This document shows, piece by piece, positions 14,748-25,174 of a stretch of DNA of 33,233 nt. This DNA comes from Deltaproteobacteria bacterium (GTDB lineage: Bacteria; UBA10199; GCA-002796325; JACPFF01), in assembly GCA_016210045.1 (NCBI GenBank), contig JACQUX010000010.1:1-33233 (forward strand), in the 5' to 3' direction. The notes beneath the pieces are model-generated. The model saw only the letters and a program-made list of their open reading frames with translations. It did no database searches and was not told the origin of the DNA. The stretch's first letter is position 1; every line of letters begins with the position of its first letter. A program made the translations under genes and the position numbers.

Positions 14748-15243
14748 AAGCATTCGCGCTCGTGAGCTTTCAAATTACTCAGATGTTTTTTTGCAACACT
14801 GGTCGGAACGGTCCTGTGGTTTGGCTTGCGCCTCGATGATTATCAGATATTTCACTGCATTGCGACCTACCATCTTCGAGCTCTTTCACAAAGCCATGAG
14901 ACACAACGCGTACAGCGAAAAGGGGTGGATTCACTGCAAGCTGGCCGTACTGTTACAGGAGTATGGTATCCAAGCCCAACCGGCTGCAGCAGCGCGCGAT
15001 GATATCCTGAAAACACTGAACGACGGCAAAGTGTACATTGCGTCTGTCTCATATATGTTCCCCGTAAATGGGCCACGCGGCGGACATCTTGTCTTGGTCA
15101 CTAGAGGGATCGATGTTCAAGGAAAGAAGTATTTTACACTATACGATCCATCAAAATGGGGAGAGAAAAGACGACGGATCAGCGTTGACCGGTTTATGTT
15201 GAGCTACAGCGGACGCGGTATTTTTGCATGGGACACACTATGA
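14701..15243 (+). CDS. C39-like papain-fold cysteine peptidase/acyltransferase
   Basis: A 180-aa cytoplasmic protein with the C39 signature LQHWSERSCGLACASMIIRY (Gln shortly before Cys39), His129 in GGHLVLVTRG and Asp149 in LYDPSKWG, which makes a plausible Cys-His-Asp triad. C39 domains normally remove leader peptides in bacteriocin ABC transporters; here it stands alone, with no ABC exporter or precursor gene. Placed between two peptide-bond-forming ATP-grasp enzymes, it may transfer or trim a peptidyl/acyl group instead. The start follows AAAGGG; the stop overlaps the transporter start as ATGA. Low GC like its neighbours. The catalytic role is inferred from fold motifs and context. Confidence 0.75.
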   Translation: MKSEQTVKYISQHWHKSIRARELSNYSDVFLQHWSERSCGLACASMIIRYFTALRPTIFELFHKAMRHNAYSEKGWIHCKLAVLLQEYGIQAQPAAAARDDILKTLNDGKVYIASVSYMFPVNGPRGGHLVLVTRGIDVQGKKYFTLYDPSKWGEKRRRISVDRFMLSYSGRGIFAWDTL

Positions 15244-16478
15244 ATTTCTCCACGACGAGCCTTCGGTTATTACTGAACACGCTTATCGTTTCCTCGGCAT
15301 CATTTATGATCAATCCTCTGCTGGTCATAGGAGGGAGTGGCGCATTTCATACCAGTTACGCTCATCTCAGCACCGTGTTGGTGATCGCACTGGTCGCCGG
15401 CAACATCACGGCACTTGTGGCAACCACTTTTTTTACAACTCTGAATTACTATATCTGGCTGCGTCTTGCCATGTTCGGCTTGTTCGGGTCCGCAACACTA
15501 ATGGCGGTCAGCGTATATCGCGGAGACCAATTTGGTTATTGGCTGTTTTGCATCGCTTTAGTGCTGTTGAGGATTTTTATGGCGACCGCCACGACCTTAA
15601 CAAGAGTCATGCACACGATAACAAATTTGCACCATTCAGATTGTTCCCGGTTGTTCGCCCGTGCTTCCAGTTTTTTTGGGATCGGATCTGCAATCGGTCC
15701 GGTTATTGGGAGCTATGTTTATAGCGATGTCAATTTCTTCTCCGTCTTGGCGTTATCCGCACTTTTCTTTCTCGTTGGCTCTATTGCCATCGCTTCGGCA
15801 CAAACAATAATAAGAGAGGATTTAAGTAAAGCATCTTTGCAACAAACTGAATTCAAACAATCGCCAGCTCTGAAAAAAATCTTTTCGTTATCCCGCAACG
15901 CTGTTTTCACAATCTTCGTTTCGATCTTGTTTTTTGTTCTCCTGGGACAATCTTTTGGTTTTATTCCAGTCCTTCTGAAAGAGTTGGGACATGTCGAATG
16001 GATCGGCACTTTCTTTTCCATTAACGCAGCTTTATTAATTGTGTTGTCCGAGCCTGTAGCGCTCTTTCTCAACAAGACTGCGCTGAAACAAACACATAAA
16101 ATGATTCTCGGTCTTGCGCTGATGGTGCTAGCACTGTCTCTGTTCTCATTGACTAGCACGACCTTGTTTTGGCTGGTTATCATCACGTTGCTCTATTCTC
16201 TGGCAGAAATCATTTTTCAAACATACGCGATGGAGTTGATACGCCGCAATGAATCCCAATGGAAGATTCCGGCCACTGTGTCAGCATATACATTTTTTAC
16301 TTCGGCGGTCGGTGTGGGATTGGGTCAGTACATTGGCTTGGTCTGCTACACTCATATCGGCGTGCGCTATTTATGGTCGGTGTGGTTTATTTTTGGAGTG
16401 GTTGCCCTATTTGGGCTATATAAGGTTTCCGAAGTGATGCAGTCGCAGGAGAAAACACCTGCGTCGGTTGGCGCCTAA
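15240..16478 (+). CDS. MFS transporter, probable peptide exporter
   Basis: A 412-aa, very hydrophobic protein with about 12 predicted membrane helices and a short charged central loop (about 197-220, REDLSKASLQQTEFKQ), a layout typical of the major facilitator superfamily. The fourth and fifth helices carry FARASSFFGIGSAIGPVIGS, matching the MFS motif C pattern (G-x-x-x-G-P-x-x-G) characteristic of drug/H+ antiporters, which supports export rather than import. The ATG at 15240 overlaps the previous stop (ATGA), implying translational coupling; an ATG at 15228 is in frame but less likely. Its likely job is to export or give immunity to the product of the flanking ligases, as BacE does for bacilysin. 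Confidence 0.85.
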   Translation: MNFSTTSLRLLLNTLIVSSASFMINPLLVIGGSGAFHTSYAHLSTVLVIALVAGNITALVATTFFTTLNYYIWLRLAMFGLFGSATLMAVSVYRGDQFGYWLFCIALVLLRIFMATATTLTRVMHTITNLHHSDCSRLFARASSFFGIGSAIGPVIGSYVYSDVNFFSVLALSALFFLVGSIAIASAQTIIREDLSKASLQQTEFKQSPALKKIFSLSRNAVFTIFVSILFFVLLGQSFGFIPVLLKELGHVEWIGTFFSINAALLIVLSEPVALFLNKTALKQTHKMILGLALMVLALSLFSLTSTTLFWLVIITLLYSLAEIIFQTYAMELIRRNESQWKIPATVSAYTFFTSAVGVGLGQYIGLVCYTHIGVRYLWSVWFIFGVVALFGLYKVSEVMQSQEKTPASVGA

Positions 16479-16490
16479 AAAGAGATCTCC

Positions 16491-17687
16491 ATGATGCCAA
16501 AAATATTAATTGTTTGCCCCCTTACTGAAAATGCAATTCGGCGCTATGTCGCTGCAGCAAAAAAATTGTCTCTTTCCCCAGTGCTGATTGTTCTCGTTGG
16601 CGAAACAGTGGCGGCCGATATTCTAAATTCAGCATCGGTGATGTACATTGAGAAATTGACCAATTCCCCTCTTGAATTGGTTGAACAATGCAGAAACTTG
16701 GCAATCAAGGCTGTCATTGCCGGAGGCGAATTTTCAGTGGCGGCGACGGAATTTCTTGCATCACAACTTGGCTTGATACGTTGCATGAAAGGCCGTCCCG
16801 ATGTTTTGAGAAATAAATATACCATGCGCATGGCTTTTCAACGGGAGGGGGTTGATCAACCCGCTCTGCTTGGCGTCGCCGGCAATATGAGTGAGGTCGA
16901 CGAGGTTGTTAGGAAAATCACTTCATACCCTATCATCACAAAACCAGCTGACATGGCAGGTTCATGGTTTGTTTCACTGAATATGACTCCTGAAGAAATC
17001 CCTGCCAATACAAAGCCTATTTTTGAATACAAAACATCAAAAGTAACAGGACTTGAGTTTGCTGGATTGTGCGTCTTTGAGGAGTTTTTTGAGGGCGATG
17101 AGTATAGCGCTGAAGTGATCGTTTTTGAGTCCCGAATATTGGCGATGTATTTCAACAAGAAGCTACTTTCTCAACTCCCATATTTTGATGAAATCGGCCA
17201 CATTTGTGGAATAGCGCTTTCCGATCCTCTGAGAAACCGGCTGCAAAAAAACATCCGGGGTGTGCTACGAGCGGCAGACGTGCATAACGGAATCCTCCAT
17301 GTCGAATTCAAACTGAAAGATGATAAAATGGTTATTATAGAAGTCGGTTGCCGCATAGCCGGCGATAAAATCTCGAATTTGGTCGAGTTGAAATATGGAG
17401 TCAATCTTGAGGAATGCATGATTCTTATCAAATCCGGAGTAGAGCCCCAGTTGCCGACTGCGAGCAATGAGTACCTTTACGGGATACGTTTTTTGTTTGG
17501 TGATGACAAACCAATCTCCTCAGCAAATGTACAGATTGTGGAGAACGCAATGGAGCACGGCAATCTCGGAACGCACAATTTGCAACGCACCCATATTTCC
17601 AACAGAATCGGTTATCAAATATGCAAATCGCGACATTATGATGAATTGGCGACAACAATATCTTCACTAGGGCGTGTGGACATTTGA
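16491..17687 (+). CDS. BacD-like ATP-grasp L-amino-acid/peptide ligase
   Basis: A 398-aa enzyme of the carbamoyl-phosphate-synthase-like ATP-grasp group that includes the dipeptide ligase BacD. An N-terminal Rossmann-like part (KILIVCPL..., IKAVIAGGEFS) leads to NKYTMRMAFQREGVDQPA, the ATP-binding PIITKPADMAGSWFVSLN (about 145), FEEFFEGDEYSAEVIVFES, and the metal site HVEFKLKDDKMVIIEVGCRIAGDKI (about 270-293). A C-terminal lid region (YLYGIRFLFGDD) follows. It starts 12 nt after the transporter gene; an ATG-ATG pair (16491/16494) makes the exact start uncertain. With the Ddl-like enzyme at the head of the operon, two successive ligations, giving a tripeptide-sized or decorated product, are plausible. 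No terminator is obvious after its stop. Confidence 0.8.
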   Translation: MMPKILIVCPLTENAIRRYVAAAKKLSLSPVLIVLVGETVAADILNSASVMYIEKLTNSPLELVEQCRNLAIKAVIAGGEFSVAATEFLASQLGLIRCMKGRPDVLRNKYTMRMAFQREGVDQPALLGVAGNMSEVDEVVRKITSYPIITKPADMAGSWFVSLNMTPEEIPANTKPIFEYKTSKVTGLEFAGLCVFEEFFEGDEYSAEVIVFESRILAMYFNKKLLSQLPYFDEIGHICGIALSDPLRNRLQKNIRGVLRAADVHNGILHVEFKLKDDKMVIIEVGCRIAGDKISNLVELKYGVNLEECMILIKSGVEPQLPTASNEYLYGIRFLFGDDKPISSANVQIVENAMEHGNLGTHNLQRTHISNRIGYQICKSRHYDELATTISSLGRVDI

Positions 17688-17805
17688 AAGGTTGTCATTC
17701 TGCTGCGCCGCCGGAATGAATTGCCCAACGAGATCACACGGCGACGAGATCACGCTTCCGCAGTGCGGCGCGGGCGATTAGGGCGGCGGGGCTTCGTCGA
17801 CCCGC

Positions 17806-17878
17806 GGGGCTAGCGCCACAGGCGCGCTGAGGGGGAGGCTCCAACGGCTTTGCCGTTGGAGGGGGCGACGCTAGCCCC
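17806..17878. repeat. Nested palindrome forming the carB 3' end
   Basis: Outer arms GGGGCTAGCG (17806-17815) and CGCTAGCCCC (17869-17878) enclose a perfect inner hairpin, CTCCAACGGC-TTT-GCCGTTGGAG (17839-17861). The carB stop codon lies inside the outer arm, so the last 23 residues of CarB are encoded by this element. It could double as a transcription-ending structure but has no U tract. Confidence 0.75.
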
Positions 17879-20800
17879 TGATTGATGCCACACTTGCAAC
17901 GGCGTCACGGCGGGGATTGAATTATCAACGGTGGCGGTCAGTGCAGTCACGGCGGCGCGGGCGGCGGCAATCGTGGTGAAATATGGGAGCCCGAGTTCGA
18001 TCGTGGTGCGGCGGATGGAAAAGGAATCGGCGAGCACGGTCGGCACGTTGACGGTGGTGTTGATCACCATCGCGATCTCCCCTTCCCGCAAGGCATCGAC
18101 AATGTGGGGCGAGCCTTCCGCGACTTTGCGCACGGTGCCAACGGCTAATCCGCGTTCCGCGCAGTAACGCGCGGTGCCGCCGGTCGCGACGATTTGGAAT
18201 CCTGCGGCGAGCAGCTCTTTGCCGAGGTCCAGCGCGGCCGGTTTGTCGACGTCGCGCACACTCACGAAGACCGTGCCGGCGCGCGGGAGTCGATTCCCCG
18301 CTGCGGTCTGGGCCTTCAGGAAAGCGCCGGCGACGGTCGCGTCGATGCCCATCACTTCACCGGTGGAGCGCATCTCGGGACCGAGTTGCGGATCGACACC
18401 GGGGAATTTGAGGAACGGGAACACGGGCGACTTGACGCCGAAGTGGCTAATCGGCGGCATCGCCGGGCAGACGTCGCACAGCCGTTCGCCCAACATCAAG
18501 CGCGTGGCATATTGCGCGATCGGCCGCCCGACAACTTTAGCGACAAACGGGACGGTGCGCGAGGCGCGTGGATTCGCTTCCAACACGTAGACGGTTTCCC
18601 CTTGCACGGCGAATTGGATATTTAGCAAACCGACCACGTGGAGCGCGCACGCCAACGCGCGCGTCTGCGCCGCGATCCGTTCCATCACGGCGGGCGTTAA
18701 TGAATACGGCGGGAGGACGCACGAGCTGTCGCCGGAGTGGACTCCCGCTTCTTCGATATGTTCCATCATGCCGACGATGGTCACATCGGTGCCGTCGCAC
18801 AGCGCATCGACGTCCACTTCCACGGCGTTCTCGATGTAGCGATCGATCAGGACTGGATGTTCCGGCGCAACGGCGATCGCCTCGTGCCAATAGGTGCGCA
18901 GCGTGGCCGCGTCGGTGACGATCCGCATCGCGCGACCGCCCAACACGAACGACGGACGGACGAGCACGGGGAATCCGAGCCGCTCCGCGATGGTTTCGGC
19001 CTGCGCCAACGTGCGCGCGCTGCCGGCGGGCGGCTGCAGCAGGCCGAGTCGATGCAACAACGCGCTGAATTGGGCACGATCTTCGGCGCACTCGATCGCC
19101 TCCGGCGCGGTGCCGAGGATGGTCACGCCCGCCGCAACAAGCGGCTTCACCAGCTTCAGCGGTGTTTGTCCGCCGAATTGCACAATCACACCTTCTGGTT
19201 GCTCGCGCCGGATGATCGCTAAGGCGTCTTCGGGGGTGAGCGGTTCGAAATAGAGTCGGTCGGCCGTATCGTAGTCGGTACTCACCGTTTCCGGATTGCA
19301 GTTGATCATGATCGCTTCGACGCCTGCGGCGCGCAGCGCGAACACGGCTTGGACACAACAATAGTCGAATTCGATCCCTTGGCCGATGCGATTGGGGCCG
19401 GAGCCGAGGATGATGACTTTGCGCCGCGTAGTGGGGGGGCATTCCGTGACTAGTGACTGGTGGCTGGTGGCTGGTGCATCCCCTGCGCCGTCGTAGGTGG
19501 AATACAAATACGGCGTGTAGGCCTCGAATTCGGCGGCGCAGGTGTCGACGGTGCGATAGGTCGGTTGGAGCTGCGCGTGTTCCCGCGCCGCACGGACTGC
19601 CGCTTCGCTCACGCCGCAGATTTCGGCGATTTGGGAATCGGCGAAGCCGAGTCGTTTGGCCTGCGCCAGGCTCTCCGGCTGCAATCCGGTCCCGCGTAGA
19701 CTTTCTTCCATTTCGATCAGCAAGCGCATTTGATAGAGGAACCACGGATCGACCTGCGTGTGTGCGGCGATCTCGTCGATGCCGAGTCCGCAGCGCAATG
19801 CCTCCGCGATCCACCACAAGCGATCGGGGCGCGGACTCCGCAACAATTCTCCGAATTGCGGCAACAACCGTTCGCCGTCACGGATGTGCGGATGGATCAG
19901 ACCGCTGAAGCCCTGCTCCAACGAACGGATCGCTTTATGGAGCGATTCGGGAAACGTGCGGCCGATCGCCATCACTTCGCCCACCGATTTCATTTGGGTG
20001 GTTAACAGCGCATCGGTGGTGGGGAACTTTTCGAAGGTAAAGCGCGGGATTTTGGTGACGACGTAATCGATGACCGGTTCGAACGCGGCGGAGGTCTCGC
20101 GCGTGATGTCGTTGCGCAATTCGTCCAGGCGATAGCCGACCGCTAATTTCGCGGCGATCTTCGCGATCGGGTAGCCGGTCGCCTTCGAGGCCAGCGCGGA
20201 GGAACGCGACACACGCGGATTCATTTCGACCACGACCAGTGCGCCGTCGACCGGATTGACGGCGAATTGGACATTCGAACCGCCGGTCTCGACGCCGATC
20301 TCGCGCATGATCGCGATCGCCGCGTCGCGCATCCGTTGATATTCTTTGTCAGTCAAGGTCTGCGCGGGCGCGACGGTAATGCTGTCGCCGGTGTGCACGC
20401 CCATTGGGTCGAAGTTTTCAATCGAACAAATGATAACGACGTTGTCGGCGGTGTCGCGGACCACTTCGAGTTCGTATTCTTTCCATCCGAGCACGGAGGT
20501 CTCGAGCAGCACGCGATGCACTGGGCTTTGCGCGAGACCGAAGGCGACGGCGCGTTCGAATGCGTCGAGCGTATGTGCAATGCTGCCGCCGCTGCCGCCG
20601 AGCGTGAACGCGGGGCGGATGATCGCGGGCAGGCCGATGGTTTCCAGCGCGGTCCGGCCTTCGTCGGGCGTGCTGACGTAGACGCTCGCCGGGACGTCGA
20701 GGCCGATCCGCGCCATCGCTTCTTTAAACAGCAAGCGATCTTCCGCTTTGCGGATCGCGTCGACGTTGGCGCCGATCAGACGCACGCCGTACTGCTGCAA

Positions 20801-21121
20801 TACGCCGGCGTCGTGCAGTGCGAGCGCCAAGTTGAGCGCCGTCTGTCCGCCCATCGTGGGGAGCAACGCGTCCGGGCGTTCCGCGGCAATGATTGCGGCA
20901 AGGTGTTCCACGGTCAACGGTTCGATGTAGGTGCGATCGGCGAATTCCGGATCGGTCATGATCGTGGCGGGATTGGAATTGACGAGGATGACTCGGTAGC
21001 CCTCTTCCTTCAGCGCCTTGCAGGCCTGCGTGCCGGAGTAATCGAACTCACACGCCTGCCCGATCACAATCGGCCCGGAGCCGATGAGGAGGATGGACGA
21101 GATGTCAGTGCGTTTTGGCAT
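17810..21121 (-). CDS. carB: Carbamoyl-phosphate synthase large subunit
   Basis: 1103 aa; makes carbamoyl phosphate from bicarbonate, ammonia (tunnelled from CarA) and two ATP. Both synthetase halves are present: the first starts [20 protein letters not shown] with [20 protein letters not shown], the second [20 protein letters not shown] with [17 protein letters not shown]. An MGS-like allosteric domain ([20 protein letters not shown]) follows. Two oddities: a [13 protein letters not shown] insertion (about 548-558) at the junction of the two halves, encoded by a CCAGCCACCAGTC-family repeat, and a C-terminal tail (about 1081-1103, [13 protein letters not shown]...) encoded by a nested palindrome. 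The ATG at 21121 gives the canonical MPKRTDI start; an in-frame GTG at 21139 is less likely. Last gene of the pyr operon, 10 nt after carA. Confidence 0.97.
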   Translation of the reverse strand: MPKRTDISSILLIGSGPIVIGQACEFDYSGTQACKALKEEGYRVILVNSNPATIMTDPEFADRTYIEPLTVEHLAAIIAAERPDALLPTMGGQTALNLALALHDAGVLQQYGVRLIGANVDAIRKAEDRLLFKEAMARIGLDVPASVYVSTPDEGRTALETIGLPAIIRPAFTLGGSGGSIAHTLDAFERAVAFGLAQSPVHRVLLETSVLGWKEYELEVVRDTADNVVIICSIENFDPMGVHTGDSITVAPAQTLTDKEYQRMRDAAIAIMREIGVETGGSNVQFAVNPVDGALVVVEMNPRVSRSSALASKATGYPIAKIAAKLAVGYRLDELRNDITRETSAAFEPVIDYVVTKIPRFTFEKFPTTDALLTTQMKSVGEVMAIGRTFPESLHKAIRSLEQGFSGLIHPHIRDGERLLPQFGELLRSPRPDRLWWIAEALRCGLGIDEIAAHTQVDPWFLYQMRLLIEMEESLRGTGLQPESLAQAKRLGFADSQIAEICGVSEAAVRAAREHAQLQPTYRTVDTCAAEFEAYTPYLYSTYDGAGDAPATSHQSLVTECPPTTRRKVIILGSGPNRIGQGIEFDYCCVQAVFALRAAGVEAIMINCNPETVSTDYDTADRLYFEPLTPEDALAIIRREQPEGVIVQFGGQTPLKLVKPLVAAGVTILGTAPEAIECAEDRAQFSALLHRLGLLQPPAGSARTLAQAETIAERLGFPVLVRPSFVLGGRAMRIVTDAATLRTYWHEAIAVAPEHPVLIDRYIENAVEVDVDALCDGTDVTIVGMMEHIEEAGVHSGDSSCVLPPYSLTPAVMERIAAQTRALACALHVVGLLNIQFAVQGETVYVLEANPRASRTVPFVAKVVGRPIAQYATRLMLGERLCDVCPAMPPISHFGVKSPVFPFLKFPGVDPQLGPEMRSTGEVMGIDATVAGAFLKAQTAAGNRLPRAGTVFVSVRDVDKPAALDLGKELLAAGFQIVATGGTARYCAERGLAVGTVRKVAEGSPHIVDALREGEIAMVINTTVNVPTVLADSFSIRRTTIELGLPYFTTIAAARAAVTALTATVDNSIPAVTPLQVWHQSGASVAPSNGKAVGASPSARLWR
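19447..19477. repeat. CCAGCCACCAGTC-family repeat inside carB
   Basis: GTGACTAGTGACTGG followed by TGGCTGGTGGCTGG. It is translated in carB as ATSHQSLVT in the linker between the two synthetase halves. Confidence 0.7.
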
Positions 21122-21131
21122 GTTTAATAAA

Positions 21132-22244
21132 TTACGCACTCAGTAGTTGCACAAACTCCTCAAACAATCCGGCGGCGTCGTGGGGGCCGGGGCTGGCTTC
21201 GGGGTGGTATTGCACGGCGAAGAGCGGATCGCGGGTGGAACGGAACCCTTCGACCGTACCGTCGTTCAGATTCAGTTGCGTGACTTCGATGTCGGCCGGG
21301 AGCGTGTCTGGATCGACGGCGAAGCCGTGGTTCTGCGAGGTGATCAACACGCGGCCGCTGCGCAGATCGTGAACCGGCTGATTGGCACCGCGGTGACCGA
21401 ATTTGAGTTTAAATGTTGTTGCGCCGAGCGCGCGCGCAACGAGCTGATGGCCGAGACAGATGCCGAACAGCGGCACGCGTCCGATCAGCGCGCGCAGTGT
21501 GGCGACCACGCCGTCGACTGCGGCCGGATCGCCGGGGCCGTTGGAGAGCAACACGCCTGCCGGGTGCCGCGCCAACACGTCGTCCGCGCTCGTGGTGGCC
21601 GGAACGACGTCGACCGCCACGCCACGATCGACCAGCATCCGCAAGATATTCCGTTTCGCGCCACAGTCGAAGACGACGACACGCGGCGTCTCCGCAGTGG
21701 GCGCCGGACGCGCCGTCATACGCCAGCTCGGTTCGTTCCAGCGATACGGCTTCGCGCACGTGACCGCGCTGACGAGCTCTTGCCCCGCCATCGACGGCAA
21801 GCGTTTGGCCAGTGCGACCAACGCGGCCGTGTCGTGAATGGTAGTGGAAATGATGCCCGGCATCGCGCCGGCGGTCCGCAAGCGACGCGTCAACGCGCGG
21901 GTGTCGATCCCTTCGATCGCGACCACGCCGTGGCGCTGCAAGTACTGATGCAGCGGTTGCGTGGAGCGCCAATTACTGGGGAACGGACAGTAGTCGCGCA
22001 CGATGAAACCGCCCGCTTGCGGGACCAACGCCTCGACGTCGTCCGCATTCACGCCGACATTGCCGATATGCGGGCAGGTCATCGTGACGAGTTGGCCACG
22101 ATACGATGGGTCGGTGAGAATTTCTTGGTAGCCGGTCAGCGCAGTATTAAAGACGACTTCTCCGGCAGCATCGGCCGCAGCGCCAAAGGAGCGTCCCGGA
22201 AAGATCGTGCCGTCGGCCAAGACTAACCATGCATCGACGTTCAT
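21132..22244 (-). CDS. carA: Carbamoyl-phosphate synthase small (glutaminase) subunit
   Basis: 370 aa; hydrolyses glutamine and passes ammonia to CarB. The N-terminal half has the small-subunit fold signature ([45 protein letters not shown]). The C-terminal class I amidotransferase domain has the nucleophile elbow [17 protein letters not shown] and the His/Glu pair in [11 protein letters not shown]. The ATG at 22244 overlaps the pyrC stop (ATGA), so translation is probably coupled. The length is normal for the family. Confidence 0.97.
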   Translation of the reverse strand: MNVDAWLVLADGTIFPGRSFGAAADAAGEVVFNTALTGYQEILTDPSYRGQLVTMTCPHIGNVGVNADDVEALVPQAGGFIVRDYCPFPSNWRSTQPLHQYLQRHGVVAIEGIDTRALTRRLRTAGAMPGIISTTIHDTAALVALAKRLPSMAGQELVSAVTCAKPYRWNEPSWRMTARPAPTAETPRVVVFDCGAKRNILRMLVDRGVAVDVVPATTSADDVLARHPAGVLLSNGPGDPAAVDGVVATLRALIGRVPLFGICLGHQLVARALGATTFKLKFGHRGANQPVHDLRSGRVLITSQNHGFAVDPDTLPADIEVTQLNLNDGTVEGFRSTRDPLFAVQYHPEASPGPHDAAGLFEEFVQLLSA

Positions 22245-23512
22245 GAGTAGACGATGTTCCCCTGCACGATGGTGTACAAGACTTTTCCCTTCAGCTTCCA
22301 CCCTTCGAAGACCGAATTGCGGCTCTTGGAGCGGAACTCGGCGGCGTGGATGGTCGTCGGACGTTGCGGGTCGAAGATCGTGAGATCGGCGGCGTCGCCT
22401 ATACCTAAGCGCCCGGCGGGCAGCGCCAAGATCCGCGCCGGGCCGACGGTGAAGAGTTCCACGAGCCGCGCAAGCGAGACGACGCGCTCTTCGACTAAGC
22501 GCAGACACACGGGCAGCGCGGTTTCCAGGCCCACGGTCCCGGGCGCTGCTTCTTCAATGGGAACGTCGCCTTTCACCGTGATATCGTGCGGCGCATGGTC
22601 GGTGGCGATGCAGTCGATCGTGCCGTCGCGCAACGCCCGGCGCAACACCGCGCGGTCACTGTCGGTGCGGAGCGGCGGATTGACACGAAAGACCGGATCG
22701 AAATCTTCCAACACGGCGTCGGTCAGGAAGAGATGATGCGGCGTAGCCTCGGCCGTGATTGGAACACGTTCTTCCTTGGCCGCGACAATGGCCGCGAGAC
22801 CTGCGGCGCTACTCAGATGTTGAAAGTGGACGCGGCCGCCAGTTAAACGGGCCAGCGCGGCATCGCGGCGGATGATGATTTCTTCGGCCGCTGCCGGACG
22901 CCCGCGCAGACCTAAGCGGGCGGCGACTTCGCCTTCATGCGCCACGCCGCCGGCGCAGAGGCAACTCTCTTCGGCATGGACCAAGATCGGGAGATCGAAG
23001 TCGCGCGCATATTCGAGCGCGCGCCGCATCAGCAATGCGTTGTCGACATTGCGGCCGTCATCGGAAATGGCCACGACGCCTTCGGCCTTCAAGTCGCCGA
23101 TATCGGCCAACGCTTGGCCTTCCAAACCGCGCGACAATGCCCCGACCGGATAGACGCGCACGGCAGCGTGCGTGGCGCGTTCGCGGATGTAGCGCGTGAC
23201 CGCCGCACAATCGTTGACCGGCTTCGTGTTGGCCATGCACACGATGCTGGTAAAGCCGCCAGCCGCGGCGGCCGCAGCGCCGCTGGCGATGTCTTCTTTA
23301 TATTCCTCGCCCGGGTCGCGCAGATGGGTATGGATGTCGATCCAGCCGGGCGTCACCACGGCACCGCGCGCATCGAGCACCGTGGCGCCGGCCGGGGCTT
23401 GGCGCGCAGTCGTCCATTCCGCAACCACGCCGTTACGGATCACGCAATTGATCCGTTGGTCCACCTTGCGCGCCGGATCGATCACTCGGCCATTTATGAT
23501 AAAGAGGTTCAT
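22241..23512 (-). CDS. pyrC: Dihydroorotase (class I)
   Basis: 423 aa amidohydrolase that interconverts carbamoyl-aspartate and dihydroorotate. Metal site residues H61-x-H63 in [12 protein letters not shown], then [23 protein letters not shown] and the fourth-ligand CIATDHAPH. The long form with [11 protein letters not shown] and an active DHAPH motif shows a catalytic type, not the inactive PyrC-like partner some ATCases carry. The start at 23512 overlaps the pyrB stop by 4 nt (ATGA). The frame stays open upstream, but only as antisense noise inside pyrB. Confidence 0.96.
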   Translation of the reverse strand: MNLFIINGRVIDPARKVDQRINCVIRNGVVAEWTTARQAPAGATVLDARGAVVTPGWIDIHTHLRDPGEEYKEDIASGAAAAAAGGFTSIVCMANTKPVNDCAAVTRYIRERATHAAVRVYPVGALSRGLEGQALADIGDLKAEGVVAISDDGRNVDNALLMRRALEYARDFDLPILVHAEESCLCAGGVAHEGEVAARLGLRGRPAAAEEIIIRRDAALARLTGGRVHFQHLSSAAGLAAIVAAKEERVPITAEATPHHLFLTDAVLEDFDPVFRVNPPLRTDSDRAVLRRALRDGTIDCIATDHAPHDITVKGDVPIEEAAPGTVGLETALPVCLRLVEERVVSLARLVELFTVGPARILALPAGRLGIGDAADLTIFDPQRPTTIHAAEFRSKSRNSVFEGWKLKGKVLYTIVQGNIVYS

Positions 23513-24474
23513 GAGTTTTTTGTCGCGCATAGTAAATACAACACCGCCATCCGCACCGCGATGCCGTTTTCGACTTGATCGAGGATCAGCGAGCGCGCGC
23601 CGTCGGCGACATCGGGCGCAATCTCGACGCCGCGATTGACCGGTCCGGGATGCATGATCACGACGTCCGGCTTCGCGCCCGCCAAGCGCCGCGCACTCAC
23701 GCCATAGTGGCGCGCATATTCGCGCAGGCTCGGCAACGCGAAGCCGTGCAAGCGTTCTTGTTGAATGCGCAGACACATCACGACGTCCGCGGCGCGAATC
23801 GCCGCTTCGACGGAGGCCGCGACGGTCACGCCCCATTGCGCTAACGGCGGCGGCAACAACGTCCGCGGCCCGGCCGCAATGACTTTTGCGCCCATCTTGC
23901 GCAACAGAATGATGTCGGAACGCGCCACGCGCGAATGCTCCACGTCGCCGAGGATCGCGACCGTGAGGCCGCGAATCCGGCCCTTCGCTTCTTGAATCGT
24001 CAATGCGTCGAGCAACGCTTGCGTGGGGTGTTCGTGCATTCCGTCGCCGGCGTTAATGATGTGACACTGCGGCAACAACGCGGCCACGCGCTGCGGCACG
24101 CCGCTCCCGCGATGACGGATGATCAAGGCATCCGGCTGCATGGCGTGCAACGTGCGCACGGTGTCAACGATCGACTCGCCTTTAGTCAGCGCGGACGCGC
24201 TGGGCGAAAAATTGACCGTGTCCGCGGAAAGCCGTTTCGCCGCGATATCGAACGAGCTGCTGGTACGCGTGCTGGTTTCGAAGAAGCAGTTAATGATCGT
24301 CTTGCCGCGCAACGTCGGGACTTTTTTGATCTCGCGGAACGAAATTTCTTTCAGCGCGCGCGCAGTGTCGAGGATGGTTTCAATGTCGCGACGGGAGAGA
24401 TCGGCAATACGTAAAAGATGCTGGTGACGAAACGGGACCGGCGGCAGCGGAGTTTCCGGGGTTGAGGCCTTCAT
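23509..24474 (-). CDS. pyrB: Aspartate carbamoyltransferase catalytic subunit
   Basis: 321 aa; condenses carbamoyl phosphate and aspartate to N-carbamoyl-aspartate. Carbamoyl-phosphate loop STRTSSSF (68-75), the mobile-loop [34 protein letters not shown], and the C-terminal [11 protein letters not shown] are intact. No regulatory subunit PyrI is encoded nearby, consistent with control by PyrR. The ATG at 24474 is 20 nt after the pyrR stop; a GTG at 24480 is a less likely alternative. Confidence 0.97.
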   Translation of the reverse strand: MKASTPETPLPPVPFRHQHLLRIADLSRRDIETILDTARALKEISFREIKKVPTLRGKTIINCFFETSTRTSSSFDIAAKRLSADTVNFSPSASALTKGESIVDTVRTLHAMQPDALIIRHRGSGVPQRVAALLPQCHIINAGDGMHEHPTQALLDALTIQEAKGRIRGLTVAILGDVEHSRVARSDIILLRKMGAKVIAAGPRTLLPPPLAQWGVTVAASVEAAIRAADVVMCLRIQQERLHGFALPSLREYARHYGVSARRLAGAKPDVVIMHPGPVNRGVEIAPDVADGARSLILDQVENGIAVRMAVLYLLCATKNS

Positions 24475-24494
24475 CGTCACCCAACTCAGTTCGG

Positions 24495-25040
24495 TTACTG
24501 TTGCGTCTTGATCAGGACTTGATTCGACCCATCCGTGTCTTTCAGTAATACCTTCACGTTTTCCTGCCGCGTCGTCTTGACCATCCGGCCCACGTAATCG
24601 GCCTGGACCGGCAATTCGCGATAGCCGCGATCGATCAAGACCGCGAGCTGTACAAAGCGCGGACGGCCGAAATCGGTCAGCGCATCCAGCGCGGCGCGCA
24701 CGGTGCGACCGGTGTAGAGCACGTCGTCGACGAGGATGACGCCTTTGCCCGCGATCGGAAACGGCAGTTCGGTCCGTTTCACGACCGGCTGGTGATCGAC
24801 TTCCGAGAGATCGTCGCGATACAGATTGATGTCGAGCATCCCGACCGGGATGGGGTTGCCGGAGAGTTGCGAGTATTTACGCGCCATCCATTCCGCGAGC
24901 GGCACCCCGCGCGTGCGGATGCCGACCAGCACGACGTCGCGCTCATTGCCGACGCGGTCGATGACTTGGCGAATCATCGCTTCGATGGCCTGGTCCATAT
25001 CGGCTTCGGACATATAATGACGCGCTTCGGGTGTCCCCAT
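24495..25040 (-). CDS. pyrR: PyrR bifunctional pyrimidine regulator / uracil phosphoribosyltransferase
   Basis: 181 aa, the usual PyrR length. PRPP-binding loop [20 protein letters not shown], plus [18 protein letters not shown] and [18 protein letters not shown], are PyrR hallmarks. In known cases PyrR binds pyr mRNA when UMP is high and causes attenuation, and it has weak UPRT activity. The start at 25040 is chosen for AGGAGG at ideal spacing; the frame is open to 25175, but earlier ATGs lack a ribosome site. First gene of the pyrR-B-C-carA-carB operon. I looked for a PyrR-binding hairpin in the leader and could not identify one with confidence. Confidence 0.95.
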   Translation of the reverse strand: MGTPEARHYMSEADMDQAIEAMIRQVIDRVGNERDVVLVGIRTRGVPLAEWMARKYSQLSGNPIPVGMLDINLYRDDLSEVDHQPVVKRTELPFPIAGKGVILVDDVLYTGRTVRAALDALTDFGRPRFVQLAVLIDRGYRELPVQADYVGRMVKTTRQENVKVLLKDTDGSNQVLIKTQQ

Positions 25041-25174
25041 GCTGACCTCCTGTGCCATGAATTCCCCTTCCCACGCCCCGCTCACTCCACCGACATCGGA
25101 CATTTGCCACACGGCCTGATACGGCAAGACCTCGCTCACTAGTTCCATTGCCATACGCCCCCCCTGGACGCGCA

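Noticed and set aside
412-17687. A mycosporine-like pathway (DHQS-like cyclase plus ATP-grasp and Ddl-like ligases)
   Set aside because: The cyclase and the ligases are 12 kb apart with unrelated genes between them, no O-methyltransferase is present, and the cyclase lies next to sensing genes instead.
22241-23836. A 531-residue dihydroorotase with a long N-terminal extension
   Set aside because: The extra residues are antisense to pyrB and Arg-rich. The true start at 23512 overlaps the pyrB stop as ATGA and gives normal length.
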